Of a stretch of DNA of 64,000 nt, positions 43,991-51,939 are shown piece after piece. How positions within the stretch are numbered: the stretch's first letter is position 1; every line of letters begins with the position of its first letter. The stretch covers positions 248,001 through 312,000 of the forward strand of contig JAJDWB010000009.1 of NCBI GenBank assembly GCA_022825855.1, in the 5' to 3' direction. The notes under the pieces were generated by a model, which worked only from the letters and a program-made list of their open reading frames with translations, was not told the origin of the DNA and ran no database searches. A program made the position numbers and the translations under genes. The DNA is from Dehalococcoidia bacterium (lineage in GTDB: Bacteria; Chloroflexota; Dehalococcoidia; Bin125).

Positions 43991-44024
43991 TCCCTCTCCC
44001 TCTGGGAGAGGGCTGGGGTGAGGG
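43991..44024 (-). repeat. repeat family A, copy 4
   Basis: Inverted copy (CCTCTCCCTCTGGGAGAGGG then CTGGGGTGAGGG) inside the left 124-bp unit. Confidence 0.85.
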
Positions 44025-44073
44025 TTCCCGGGGTGGGGAGTTCGTTCACGGGGCGGCTAGTAGGTTTGGGCGA

Positions 44074-44105
44074 GCCCCGCAAGCGGTTGAGAGACGCTGC
44101 GGGGC
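44074..44105. other. strong hairpin (stem GCCCCGCA-AGCG)
   Basis: GCCCCGCAAGCG pairs with CGCTGCGGGGC (one bulged A) around GTTGAGAGA. A second hairpin, AGGGGGGAAGG with CCTTCCCCCT (44107-44149), follows at once. The two together could be a small structured RNA or the ends of a repeat-borne element. There is no poly-T. Confidence 0.45.
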
Positions 44106-44197
44106 TAGGGGGGAAGGGCACTGTCCAACTGATCTATGTCCTTCCCCCTGCCCTATGAGGCAGTCTATCAGCGTTGAGGGTTCGGCGGACGAGGGAG

Positions 44198-44221
44198 GGC
44201 CCCCGCCTGCGCGGGGGCGAC
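44198..44221. repeat. repeat family C, copy 6
   Basis: Identical to copy 5, inside the right 124-bp unit. Confidence 0.8.
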
Positions 44222-44267
44222 TTAGTTTGTGCGCGAGTCTCATCGGGGAGAGGGGATCGGATCTGGC

Positions 44268-44301
44268 TCCCTCTCCCTTTGGGAGAGGGCTGGGGTGAGG
44301 G
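44268..44301 (-). repeat. repeat family A, copy 5
   Basis: Identical in layout to copy 4, with CCTTTGGG in the loop, inside the right 124-bp unit. Confidence 0.85.
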
Positions 44302-44361
44302 TTCCCGGGTGGGAGAGGGGTTCCGGTGCATCAGGAGGGTGCTCAGCCTGGGCGCCGGAAG

Positions 44362-44396
44362 GCCCTCACCCTAACCCTCTCCCTCGGGGAGAGGGG
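44362..44396 (+). repeat. repeat family A, copy 6
   Basis: Full CCTCACCCTAACC plus palindrome, 45 nt upstream of the hydratase start codon, so it lies in that gene's leader. Confidence 0.85.
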
Positions 44397-44441
44397 ATCG
44401 GATGGCCACTAGCATGGGGGTGGATTGGAAGGAGCTTTGAC

Positions 44442-45254
44442 GTGGCTTACCTGGATCTGACGGTTGAGATTGCGAACTCGGTGGCGGTGGTGACGCTGAA
44501 TCGGCCGGAGAAGATGAATGCGATGGGGCCTCGGTTGGTGCATGAGTTGCTTGGGGTGTTGGAGTCGACTCGGCATGACGACTCGGTGAAGGCGATGGTG
44601 TTGACGGGGGCGGGGCGGGGGTTCTGCGCGGGGGCGGATGTGTCGGGCGGGGCGGAGGCTCAGCGGTTGACGGCGGAGCTGGTCGAGGCGGACTCGTACC
44701 GTCGGCATACGGAGGCGCCGATCGGGCATTACGGGGTGCTGTTCTCGACGTTGAACGATTATCCGAAGCCGATCGTGGCGGCGGTCAACGGTGCAGCGGC
44801 GGGGGCGGGGATGTCGCTGGCGCTGGCTTGCGATATTCGGCTGGCGTCGACGAATGCGCGATTTATCTCGGCGTTTGTGCATCGGGCGATCGTGCCGGAC
44901 ACGGGCAGCACGTACTACCTGCCGCAGATGCTGGGCAAGGGCCGGGCGCTGGAGTTGATGTACACGGGCGAGCCGTTGGGCGCGGCGGAGGCGGAGCGGT
45001 ACGGGCTGGTCAACCGGACGCTGGATCCGGAGTCGCTGGTGGAGGAGGCGATCGCGCTGGCGGAGAAGATCGCGCGGGGTCCGTCGCTGGCGATTGAGTT
45101 GACGAAGCGTCTGGTGAATAACCAGGCGCCGAGTTTCGATATGCAGGTGGAGCGCGAGGCGTGGGGTCTGGGTGTGACGGGGGCGTCGGAGGATCGGCAG
45201 GAGGGGATCGACAGTTTCCTGGAGAAGCGTCCGGCGGAGTTTCGGGGGAGGTAG
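44442..45254 (+). CDS. enoyl-CoA hydratase/isomerase family protein
   Basis: 270 residues from GTG 44442, eight bases after AAGGAG; longer frames start inside repeats. The crotonase motifs are VTLNRPEKMNAMG, GRGFCAGADVSGG (first oxyanion-hole loop) and NGAAAGAGMSLALACDIRLAS (second). The late segment DTGSTYYLPQMLGKGRALELMYTG is typical of PaaG/FadB-like isomerases and hydratases. It would act on an unsaturated acyl-CoA. It is followed by a family A/D repeat and the enolase-superfamily gene in the same direction. Confidence 0.88.
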   Translation: MAYLDLTVEIANSVAVVTLNRPEKMNAMGPRLVHELLGVLESTRHDDSVKAMVLTGAGRGFCAGADVSGGAEAQRLTAELVEADSYRRHTEAPIGHYGVLFSTLNDYPKPIVAAVNGAAAGAGMSLALACDIRLASTNARFISAFVHRAIVPDTGSTYYLPQMLGKGRALELMYTGEPLGAAEAERYGLVNRTLDPESLVEEAIALAEKIARGPSLAIELTKRLVNNQAPSFDMQVEREAWGLGVTGASEDRQEGIDSFLEKRPAEFRGR

Positions 45255-45288
45255 GGGAACCGAGCGGGTCCCCGAATGAATCGGGGAC
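45253..45288 (-). repeat. repeat family D, copy 2
   Basis: GGGAACCGAGCGG followed by GTCCCCGA-ATGAA-TCGGGGAC, the reverse complement layout of 43342-43375. It overlaps the last bases of the hydratase gene and could act as its terminator. Confidence 0.75.
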
Positions 45289-45308
45289 GGGATCATGCCC
45301 GCTGGTGG

Positions 45309-45343
45309 GCCCTCACCCTAACCCTCTCCCTCGGGGAGAGGGA
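45309..45343 (+). repeat. repeat family A, copy 7
   Basis: Full copy between the hydratase and the enolase-superfamily gene, ending 20 nt before the latter's ATG. Confidence 0.85.
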
Positions 45344-45363
45344 ATTTTGGAAAGGATCTACGT

Positions 45364-46455
45364 ATGGCTACGATCACGGACGTCAAGATTGATGTGTTTG
45401 ATTGGGAGACGCCGAACTGGCGGGTTGGGTCGGGGATGCGGTTTGGGGGGGCGAACCAGTTGTCGGTGGTGAGCGTGGAGACGGATGCGGGGGTGACGGG
45501 GCATGCGTTTCTGTCGCGGCCGCAGCATCATGCGCAGGTGCTGATCGATGTGCTCAAGCCTCGGGTGATCGGCAAGAACGCGCAGGACATCGGGCGCATC
45601 TGGGCGGATTGCTACGCGCAGAACCGGGCGGTCTCGTACGCGGCGATCGGGGCGGTCGACATCGCGCTGTGGGACATCAACGGGAAGCTGGCGGGTCAGC
45701 CGATCCACCGGTTGCTGGGCACGTGCAAGGACGAGGTCCCGGTCTACTCGTCGACGGCCTGGTGGGAGTCGCCGCAGGAGTACGTGGAGGAGGCGTTGCA
45801 GTTCCAGTCGGACGGCTGGATCGCGCACAAGATCCATCCGCACGGGATTCCGAAGAACGACATCGAGATCTGCCGCGCGGTGCGCGAGGCGGTCGGCGGG
45901 GAGATGATCCTGATGCTGGACTCGATGTGGTCGTACGGCTACGAGGACGCGGTGCGGGTGGGTCGGGCGATCGAGGAGCTGGACTACTACTGGTACGAGG
46001 ATCCGTTGCGCGACGAGGATCTGTACAGCTACGTGAAGCTGCATCAGAAGCTGGACATTCCGATCATGTCGACGGAGTACGCGCCGGGCCGCTACTACGG
46101 GATGACGCAGTGGATCACGCAGTACGCGACGGACATCCTGCGCGGCGACGTCGCGGTGACGGGCGGGATCACGCCGCTGGTGCGTCTGTGTCACCTGGCG
46201 GAGGGCTTCGGGATGAAGTGCGAGATTCACCACGGCGGCAACAGCCTGAACAACGTGGCCAACCTGCACGTGATCATGGCGGTGCCGAACTGCGAGTTCT
46301 ACGAGTACTTCCCGAGTACGGGCGGCTTCCTCTACGGGCTGGTTGAGGACATCGACATGTCGGGCGGGACGGTGTCAGCGCCGACGCAGCCGGGTCTGGG
46401 CTACGAGATCGACTGGGAGCTGATCCAGCGCAAGCACACGGCGACGCTGACGTAG
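45364..46455 (+). CDS. mandelate racemase/muconate lactonizing-type enolase-superfamily protein
   Basis: 363 residues. Catalytic and metal residues are visible: Lys156-x-His158 (HKIH) on the second strand, metal ligands Asp186 (MLDSMW), Glu212 (WYEDPL) and Glu238 (MSTEYA), and the general base His in EIHHGGNS (about 289-290). The KxH variant and the IHHGG motif point to an acid-sugar dehydratase or related lyase acting on a hydroxy acid. SAR202-type Chloroflexota carry many such paralogues. It converges with the zinc alcohol dehydrogenase (7 nt between stops). Confidence 0.88.
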   Translation: MATITDVKIDVFDWETPNWRVGSGMRFGGANQLSVVSVETDAGVTGHAFLSRPQHHAQVLIDVLKPRVIGKNAQDIGRIWADCYAQNRAVSYAAIGAVDIALWDINGKLAGQPIHRLLGTCKDEVPVYSSTAWWESPQEYVEEALQFQSDGWIAHKIHPHGIPKNDIEICRAVREAVGGEMILMLDSMWSYGYEDAVRVGRAIEELDYYWYEDPLRDEDLYSYVKLHQKLDIPIMSTEYAPGRYYGMTQWITQYATDILRGDVAVTGGITPLVRLCHLAEGFGMKCEIHHGGNSLNNVANLHVIMAVPNCEFYEYFPSTGGFLYGLVEDIDMSGGTVSAPTQPGLGYEIDWELIQRKHTATLT

Positions 46456-46462
46456 GTGAGGC

Positions 46463-47557
46463 CTAGTCGTAGACGATGACGCCGCGGCCGTCTTCGCCTC
46501 GCTCGAGGGCGGCGAAGGCTTCGTTGATCTGGTCCAAGGGGTAGCGGCGCTGGACGATGTGATCGATCTCGATCCGGCCGGTCACGTACATGTCGATCAG
46601 CTTCTGGAATGTCCGGTGCGGCGAGGCGGAGCCGTAGTAGGAGCCGACCATCGTCTTCTGCTTGCGGACCATGTCGACGAGGTCGAAGGAGCCGACGGCT
46701 TCGGTCGGGGCGAGGCCGACGATCACGCCGGTGCCGCCCTTGCCGAGCGAGTCGAAGACCTGGTTGGCGGTGACGTCGGAGCCGAAGGTGTCGAAGGCGA
46801 AGTCGACGCCGCCGTCGGTCAGCTCGCGGATGGCGGCGCCGACGTTGACGTTGCGCGCGTTGACGGTGTCGGTGGCGCCGAAACGTCGGGCGAACTCGAG
46901 CTTGTGCTCGTGGATGTCGACGGCGATGATTCGCGAGGCGTTGAGCATCTTGGCGCCCTGGATGGCGTTGAGTCCGACGCCGCCGGCGCCGATCACGGCC
47001 ATGGTCATGCCGGCCTCGGCGGTGGGCTGGTTGATCACTGCGCCGACGCCGGTCGTGACCGAGCAGCCGATCAGCGCGGCGACTTCCATCGGCACCTGGT
47101 CGGGAATCGGGTAGCAGGCCTGTTGGGCGGTGACGACGTGCTCGCCGAAGACGCCCAGCTTGCCCATCTGGAAGACCTCCGCGCCGTCGCGGTCGTGCAG
47201 CCGCACGCTGCCATCGAGCAGCCGCGATCCGGTCGCCTGGTGGAGGTCGCAGAGTTGGGGCGATCCCTTGCGGCAGGTCGGGCATTGTCCGCAGGGCGTG
47301 ACGAACGAGAGGATGCAGCGGTCGCCGGGCTTGAGCTCGCTGACGCCGGGTCCGACCGACTCGATCGTGCCCGCGCCTTCGTGTCCCAGCACCGAGGGCA
47401 GCGGGAACGCGGCCGAGCCGTCCATGACGTGGTGGTCGGAGGCGCAGATTCCGGCCGCGCCCATCTTCACGCGCACCTCGCCGTGTTGCGGCTCGTCCTG
47501 GACCAGGTCCTGTATCTGCAGCGGCGTGTTCGGAGCTTCAAGTACGGCAGCGCGCAT
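46463..47557 (-). CDS. zinc-dependent alcohol dehydrogenase (MDR family)
   Basis: 364 residues from ATG 47557, six bases after GGGAGGG. Catalytic zinc ligands are in AAGICASDHHVMDG (Cys) and GHEGAG (His, Glu); the structural zinc is held by CGQCPTCRKGSPQLC. NAD(P) binds at VIGAGGVGLNAIQ. It resembles the class III/NDMA-type alcohol dehydrogenases. It oxidises an alcohol or formaldehyde adduct, or reduces an aldehyde. With the enolase-superfamily and TPP-lyase genes it could handle aldehydes from hydroxy-acid breakdown, which is an inference. Confidence 0.9.
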   Translation of the reverse strand: MRAAVLEAPNTPLQIQDLVQDEPQHGEVRVKMGAAGICASDHHVMDGSAAFPLPSVLGHEGAGTIESVGPGVSELKPGDRCILSFVTPCGQCPTCRKGSPQLCDLHQATGSRLLDGSVRLHDRDGAEVFQMGKLGVFGEHVVTAQQACYPIPDQVPMEVAALIGCSVTTGVGAVINQPTAEAGMTMAVIGAGGVGLNAIQGAKMLNASRIIAVDIHEHKLEFARRFGATDTVNARNVNVGAAIRELTDGGVDFAFDTFGSDVTANQVFDSLGKGGTGVIVGLAPTEAVGSFDLVDMVRKQKTMVGSYYGSASPHRTFQKLIDMYVTGRIEIDHIVQRRYPLDQINEAFAALERGEDGRGVIVYD

Positions 47558-47611
47558 CGCGGTCCCTCCCAGATATCGCAGTTCGGGCAAGGGTAACGCA
47601 GGCGAGGGCCC

Positions 47612-48817
47612 TCAGGTCACGGAGATCGGGTGCGGCAGCGGTTGATTGAAGAGGTATCCCTTGGCGTTGAACGGCGCGAGATCGGGCTGGGTGTTGCCCG
47701 CGGCGTCCGTCGCGCGGGTCATGATCGTGTGCTCGCCGGGCGCGGCCGTCCAGTCGAAGTCGAACCGCGCCCAGGAGTAGTCCCGCTGGCGGCCGAGACT
47801 GGCGGCGTGCCACGAATGCCCGGCGTCGTCGCTCCACTCGACCTGCGCGATCGGTCCGTGCGGCGAGTGTGCGAATCCGTGCAGCCGATGGCGTCCGCGT
47901 TCGAGCGCGGCCGGCCAGGGCAGCGCCAGCGCGCTCTTGATCGATTGCGTCGTGACGATTTCGCCGTCGAAGTCGTCGCCGAACATGACGTAGGAGGTGG
48001 TGTTGTTGCGAGTCCAGAGCGGCTCGTCGGAGACGACGATGCGGCTCAGCCACTTGATTTGCGAGGCTCCGACCCAGCCGGGCACGATCGCGCGCAGGGG
48101 ATAGCCGTGATCGGGCGGCAGCGGCGCGCCGTTCATTGCATAGGCCAGGAGCGTGTCCGGATGCAGCGCCTGTTCAATCGGCAGGAAGCGGCGGAATCCA
48201 CGCTCCGGCGATCCCACATCCAGCCCGATCAGCAACACGCCGGCGGTCGCAGCCGAAAGTCCGGCCAGCGAGAGCACGTCGGCCAGCGCCACGCCCTGCC
48301 ACTCGGCGTTGCCGACCGCGCCGGGTCCCCACTGCGTCCCATCGGTGGCGCGTCCCTGGAGCCGCTCGAACATCACCCGCTGATTGCCGGCGCACTCGAC
48401 GTACGACACGAGCGTGCGGGTCGGCAAGGCAAACAGATCGTCGAGCTTGAGATCGGTCGGTCGCTCGACCGCGCCCTCGATCCGCAGCGACCAATCTCTT
48501 GCCGAGACGTCGACGCTGCGCGAGTTGTTGCGCACGAAGAATCGCTCCCTCGGCGTCAGCCAGTCGTCCAGCAGTTCCATCCGAGTCTCGAGGCCGGCCC
48601 GCCCGTGATCGAAGAACGGCGACGCGTCCTTGAAGACCAACGGCGTTACTCGGACGCCCTCGGTGGAGTGATCCGGAATGACATCGCGACAAGCCGCGAG
48701 CACGGCCGCTGCTCCGCCTGCGACCAGCAGCGACAGGAACCGGCGGCGGCTCATGCCGCAGTCGTACGCCAGCCGCCACAGCGTGTCTTGCGAGCCGTCT
48801 GCTATCTGGTCGGACAT
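47612..48817 (-). CDS. sulfite oxidase-like molybdopterin oxidoreductase (Tat-exported)
   Basis: 401 residues from ATG 48817. The N-terminus carries a twin-arginine motif SRRRFLSLL followed by a hydrophobic stretch ending LAAC, so it may be exported folded and also lipidated. The molybdenum cofactor is bound by the Cys in VECAGNQR; VPGWVGASQIKWLSRI is the second signature. A C-terminal Mo-co dimerisation domain (VEWSDDAGHSWHAASLG) follows. No heme domain is present, so it resembles plant-type or YedY-like enzymes. Sulfite or another oxygen-atom donor is the probable substrate. Confidence 0.88.
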   Translation of the reverse strand: MSDQIADGSQDTLWRLAYDCGMSRRRFLSLLVAGGAAAVLAACRDVIPDHSTEGVRVTPLVFKDASPFFDHGRAGLETRMELLDDWLTPRERFFVRNNSRSVDVSARDWSLRIEGAVERPTDLKLDDLFALPTRTLVSYVECAGNQRVMFERLQGRATDGTQWGPGAVGNAEWQGVALADVLSLAGLSAATAGVLLIGLDVGSPERGFRRFLPIEQALHPDTLLAYAMNGAPLPPDHGYPLRAIVPGWVGASQIKWLSRIVVSDEPLWTRNNTTSYVMFGDDFDGEIVTTQSIKSALALPWPAALERGRHRLHGFAHSPHGPIAQVEWSDDAGHSWHAASLGRQRDYSWARFDFDWTAAPGEHTIMTRATDAAGNTQPDLAPFNAKGYLFNQPLPHPISVT

Positions 48818-48933
48818 CGGACGCGCTCCACGCGAAGTCTCGGGGCCGACAGGATAGAAGAGCCATGCGCGCGGCCTATGTCGCCTCGCTAGCCTGCGAG
48901 TCAGCCGCGCCTGCGAACCCACCGAGGAGCCTC

Positions 48934-50322
48934 ATGGACCGAGCAGATTTCGAATCCATCACCCGAGCCGCCGGCGTGGAACCGACCGAGTCCGAAGTTC
49001 ACTTCGTCGGTGACGGCGATCCGATTTATCCCTCGCCGCTGCGCCTTGCTGCGGGCACGGCCTCGATCCTGGGCAACATCGCCGGCGTCGTCGATGACAT
49101 CCGCTGCCTCCAGACCGGGCAACGCCAGTCCGCAGAAATCAACCTCGGACAGGCGGTCGTCGGCATTTCCTCGATGTGGGTGCTGAAGGTCGACGGCAAG
49201 CTGGCGGTCGACACGTTGATGGACGTTAACGCGGCCGGACAGGGCATCTATCCGACCCGCGACGGACGCCTCTTCTACCTGCTCAGCGGATTCCCGCACC
49301 TTGTCGAACAGACGCTGCAAGCGCTGGGCTGCGCGGCGGACGAGCTTGCCGAGTTCGTCGCCACGCGGGACTCGGCGGACCTGGAATCGGAGATGGTTGA
49401 GGCCCAACTGACGGCCGTCACGATCCGCTCGCCCGAGGAGTGGAACGCCCATCCCCAGGGCAAGCTGCTGGCCGACTCCCCCGCCGTGATCATCGAGAAG
49501 ATCGGCGACGCGCCGCCGACACCCGTCCCCGGCGGCTCGCTGCCGCTCAACGGCGTCCGGGTGATCGACAACACGAAGGTGCTCGCCGGACCGACCATCT
49601 CGCGCACGCTGGCGGCGCTCGGCGCGGATGTGCTGCACATCGGCGGGCCCGATGTCGCAGACCTGCAGGCTGCCCAGGCCGACACCGCACACGGCAAGCG
49701 CCGCGCCCACGTGGACTTCGACACGGCGGACGGCTGCGAGATACTCTGGAATCTGATCGAGGACGCGGACATCTTCAGTCAGTCTTACCGGGCCAGGTCC
49801 CTGGCTCGCCGCGGCCTCAGCCCGGAGGCGCTGGCCGAGCGCCGGCCGGGGATCATCTACATCTCCGAGAACGCCTACGGCCAGTTTGGCCCCTGGCAGG
49901 AGAAGCGCGGCTTCGACGGCAACGTGCAGGCTGCGTCGGGGATTCACCACGTCCAACAGAAAGACCCGACGAACTTGATGGGCGCAGGCCCGGCCATGGC
50001 CCTCAACGACTACGGCACGGGCTACTGGGGCGCCTACGGAGCGCTCGAAGCCCTTCGCCGCCGAGCGGTCGAGGGCGGAAGCTGGCACGTTAAGGTCTCG
50101 CTTGGTCAGACCGCTGCCTGGTTCCTCAGGCTGGGCACGCCCCACCAGATCGAAGACGCCGATCCCAACGAGGGCTACCGCCTGGCCGACAAGTACAGCG
50201 AAGACGTCGAATCGGACTACGGAACCCTCACTCGCCTCAGCTTCCCCATCCACTTCAGCGATTTCGAGCCAAAGTGGGGTCGGACGGTAAAGCCAGGGTC
50301 GCATGAGGCGGTGTGGTTGTAG
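48934..50322 (+). CDS. class III CoA-transferase, circularly permuted
   Basis: 462 residues from ATG 48934 (GAGGAG upstream). The usual N-terminal block LNGVRVIDNTKVLAGP ... GADVLHI begins only at residue 205, and the nucleophile Asp359 (ALNDYGTG) is near the end. What normally forms the C-terminal half (YPTRDGRLFYLL, EEWNAHPQGKLL, IGDAPP) comes first. This order is found in a known actinobacterial and proteobacterial branch of CaiB/BaiF proteins. It should transfer CoA between carboxylic acids. It diverges from the sulfite oxidase-like gene. The last codons lie 140 nt before darT. Confidence 0.82.
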   Translation: MDRADFESITRAAGVEPTESEVHFVGDGDPIYPSPLRLAAGTASILGNIAGVVDDIRCLQTGQRQSAEINLGQAVVGISSMWVLKVDGKLAVDTLMDVNAAGQGIYPTRDGRLFYLLSGFPHLVEQTLQALGCAADELAEFVATRDSADLESEMVEAQLTAVTIRSPEEWNAHPQGKLLADSPAVIIEKIGDAPPTPVPGGSLPLNGVRVIDNTKVLAGPTISRTLAALGADVLHIGGPDVADLQAAQADTAHGKRRAHVDFDTADGCEILWNLIEDADIFSQSYRARSLARRGLSPEALAERRPGIIYISENAYGQFGPWQEKRGFDGNVQAASGIHHVQQKDPTNLMGAGPAMALNDYGTGYWGAYGALEALRRRAVEGGSWHVKVSLGQTAAWFLRLGTPHQIEDADPNEGYRLADKYSEDVESDYGTLTRLSFPIHFSDFEPKWGRTVKPGSHEAVWL

Positions 50323-50461
50323 GACCGTCTGATGGCCCAACAGACGGCGCCCAGACTCGACGAAAACGCAGTGACTGCGTCTTGCCTGCGGTGTCAGTGG
50401 CATAAGCTCGACGCCTCCGCACATTTGTGCGATACTGCGGACGTTTCGGAGAGGGCGCACG

Positions 50462-51127
50462 ATGCCAGGCATTCGCGACGAACTCCAGAGCCGGGGAGTC
50501 TCCCGGCTCTGTCACTTCACCCCAATCGCCAACCTGCCATCCATCTTTGGTCGGGGCGGCATCCATTCGGTTGCACAGGCCCGCGAGCGCGATGTCCCAC
50601 TGAGACCTATGGACGCCGGTCGATGGGATGGTCAACTTGGACATGTGTCAGCTTCAATCGAGTTCCCGAACGCTTTTCTGATGCGTCGATATGGGCACGT
50701 ACCCATCCCGGGTCGCCCAAGAGAGCGGTGGGTGCCGACTGCTGTGCTGGACATTGAACCGTTCTCGATTGACTGGACGAACGTGCTCTTTTCGCCTGTC
50801 AATGCCGCCACCGCAAGCGGGGACTACTTGGGTTCTAGCGTGGCGCACTTTCGATCTCTGTTCGATTCTGCCGTTCCGAATCCCAACTGTCCTCCTCGCC
50901 AGCAACGCCACACGCGTTCTTGCCCCACTGACCTTCAAGCCGAGGTGATGATCGCGGGCGGCGTACCTGTGGAGGCAATTCGCCGCGTCTTCGTCGAGCG
51001 AGAGCTCGACGAAGAGGATGTCCGCGCCATGCGCTTGCCAGTGCCGGTAGCTCGCTGGCCCGCGATCTTCTACCCGGACGCCCTGAGCGCTTCGATTCGC
51101 AGGGGTGAGCCGCCGCAGCCTACGTAG
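50462..51127 (+). CDS. darT: DarT-family DNA ADP-ribosyltransferase toxin (DarT1-like)
   Basis: 221 residues, GGAGAGGG before ATG 50462. The DarT/DUF4433 landmarks are present: LCHFTPIANLPSIF with His18 in the NAD pocket, DAGRWDGQLGHVSASIEFPN with Arg54, and DLQAEVMIAGGVPVEAI with the catalytic Glu161. The RWDG ... SIxFPN form is that of the DarT1 branch, which modifies guanine in single-stranded DNA, rather than the DarT2 branch. The next gene, 47 nt on, encodes a NADAR-type protein that would remove the mark. The region has lower GC than its surroundings, which suggests transfer. Confidence 0.82.
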   Translation: MPGIRDELQSRGVSRLCHFTPIANLPSIFGRGGIHSVAQARERDVPLRPMDAGRWDGQLGHVSASIEFPNAFLMRRYGHVPIPGRPRERWVPTAVLDIEPFSIDWTNVLFSPVNAATASGDYLGSSVAHFRSLFDSAVPNPNCPPRQQRHTRSCPTDLQAEVMIAGGVPVEAIRRVFVERELDEEDVRAMRLPVPVARWPAIFYPDALSASIRRGEPPQPT

Positions 51128-51174
51128 CGGTGTAGCAACACGCTATATTGATCTCGCGAGACTCGGAGGGATCC

Positions 51175-51921
51175 ATGGCCAAGCGTCCTGTCTTCATCCC
51201 TGAGATTCTTGACGGCGCGATTCGGGAAGAGCTGATCACATTCGACTGGTCTCCCGGATTTAGCGTCCAACAAAAGCAGAAATCTGTTCGAAGCCTCCAC
51301 AGTGCCGCAGCGCGACAGTTTGGCTGGGATCCAAACTATATTCTTGAGGTTTCTACGAAATCCCATCAGAGACTCGGTGTTGAACTAAGTGCGTTCAGTC
51401 TGACGTTACCTCGGCCCGAGTGGTACGCCGAACTAGTTCCGGACTGCCCTCGATATCTGTCCCTTGAGTCCATCTATCAAGGCTCGAAGGTGTTCTCTGA
51501 GGGTCGTGGTCCATATCTAGAGCTCTACCAGTACACGCCCCGCGATGCCAAGAGATACATGAATGAACACGGACTCAGACATGAGGCACCCGTGTCGTTT
51601 TGCTTTGGTAGTGAAGAGTGGAATGCCGAGCCTGGGAAGACGACTTTCTACGATTACCTCTACCTTAAGGCGCTGCAACACGCCGACGGACACGAAGCTG
51701 TCGAACTCAGTCGCATCTCAGAAGCATGCGGGTTCACGGACATTGAGTTCAATCCCGAGAAGTCTCTAAACTGCCAAGCGCGGTCGTGCGCTCTCTATGT
51801 TGTACTGACGAGGCAGCATCAGCTAGAAGCAGCTCTTGCAGACTTCGCCTCATTTGTCGAAGTTACGAACCTCGTTCTCCAAAACAATCCTTCGACACGC
51901 CAGATGCATCTGGCACTCTAG
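51175..51921 (+). CDS. NADAR-type antitoxin, DarT1-associated
   Basis: 248 residues from ATG 51175 (GGAGGG upstream). After an N-terminal helical part, the conserved core reads SLESIYQGSKVF (96-107), TFYDYLYLKAL (157-167) and FTDIEFNPEKSLNCQARS (187-204). I match this to the DarT1-associated NADAR family, whose members remove ADP-ribose from guanosine in DNA. There is no macrodomain, so it is not a classic DarG. Its order (toxin first, 47-nt gap) fits a two-gene toxin-antitoxin unit. GC is near 50 percent by eye, lower than its neighbours. The family name rests on motif memory, not on a search. Confidence 0.72.
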   Translation: MAKRPVFIPEILDGAIREELITFDWSPGFSVQQKQKSVRSLHSAAARQFGWDPNYILEVSTKSHQRLGVELSAFSLTLPRPEWYAELVPDCPRYLSLESIYQGSKVFSEGRGPYLELYQYTPRDAKRYMNEHGLRHEAPVSFCFGSEEWNAEPGKTTFYDYLYLKALQHADGHEAVELSRISEACGFTDIEFNPEKSLNCQARSCALYVVLTRQHQLEAALADFASFVEVTNLVLQNNPSTRQMHLAL

Positions 51922-51939
51922 GAACTCTCTCGGCTCCCC

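Larger units (their letters stand above)
43909..44032 (+). repeat. 124-bp direct duplication, left copy
   Basis: Matches 44186-44309 base for base at an offset of 277 with two or three differences (for example CGGGTCTGG against CGGATCTGG, CCTCTGGG against CCTTTGGG). Each copy contains one family C and one family A element joined by GACTTAGTTTGTGCGCGAGT. Confidence 0.9.
44186..44309 (+). repeat. 124-bp direct duplication, right copy
   Basis: Partner of 43909-44032. The 153 bp between the copies is unique and highly structured. Confidence 0.9.
43853..44441. other. 589-bp gene-free repeat region
   Basis: No gene is supported here. The region holds the two copies of a 124-bp direct duplication, two strong hairpins between them, and family A copy 6 just before the ribosome binding site of the enoyl-CoA hydratase. 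Open frames in it arise from GC-rich repeat sequence. Confidence 0.75.

Noticed and set aside
38800-45343. Possible CRISPR array in the repeat islet
   Set aside because: Repeats are irregularly spaced, in both orientations, of several families, and no cas gene is present.
50462-51921. Classic DarTG with a macrodomain antitoxin
   Set aside because: The second protein has no macrodomain motif; its conserved blocks fit a NADAR-type protein better.
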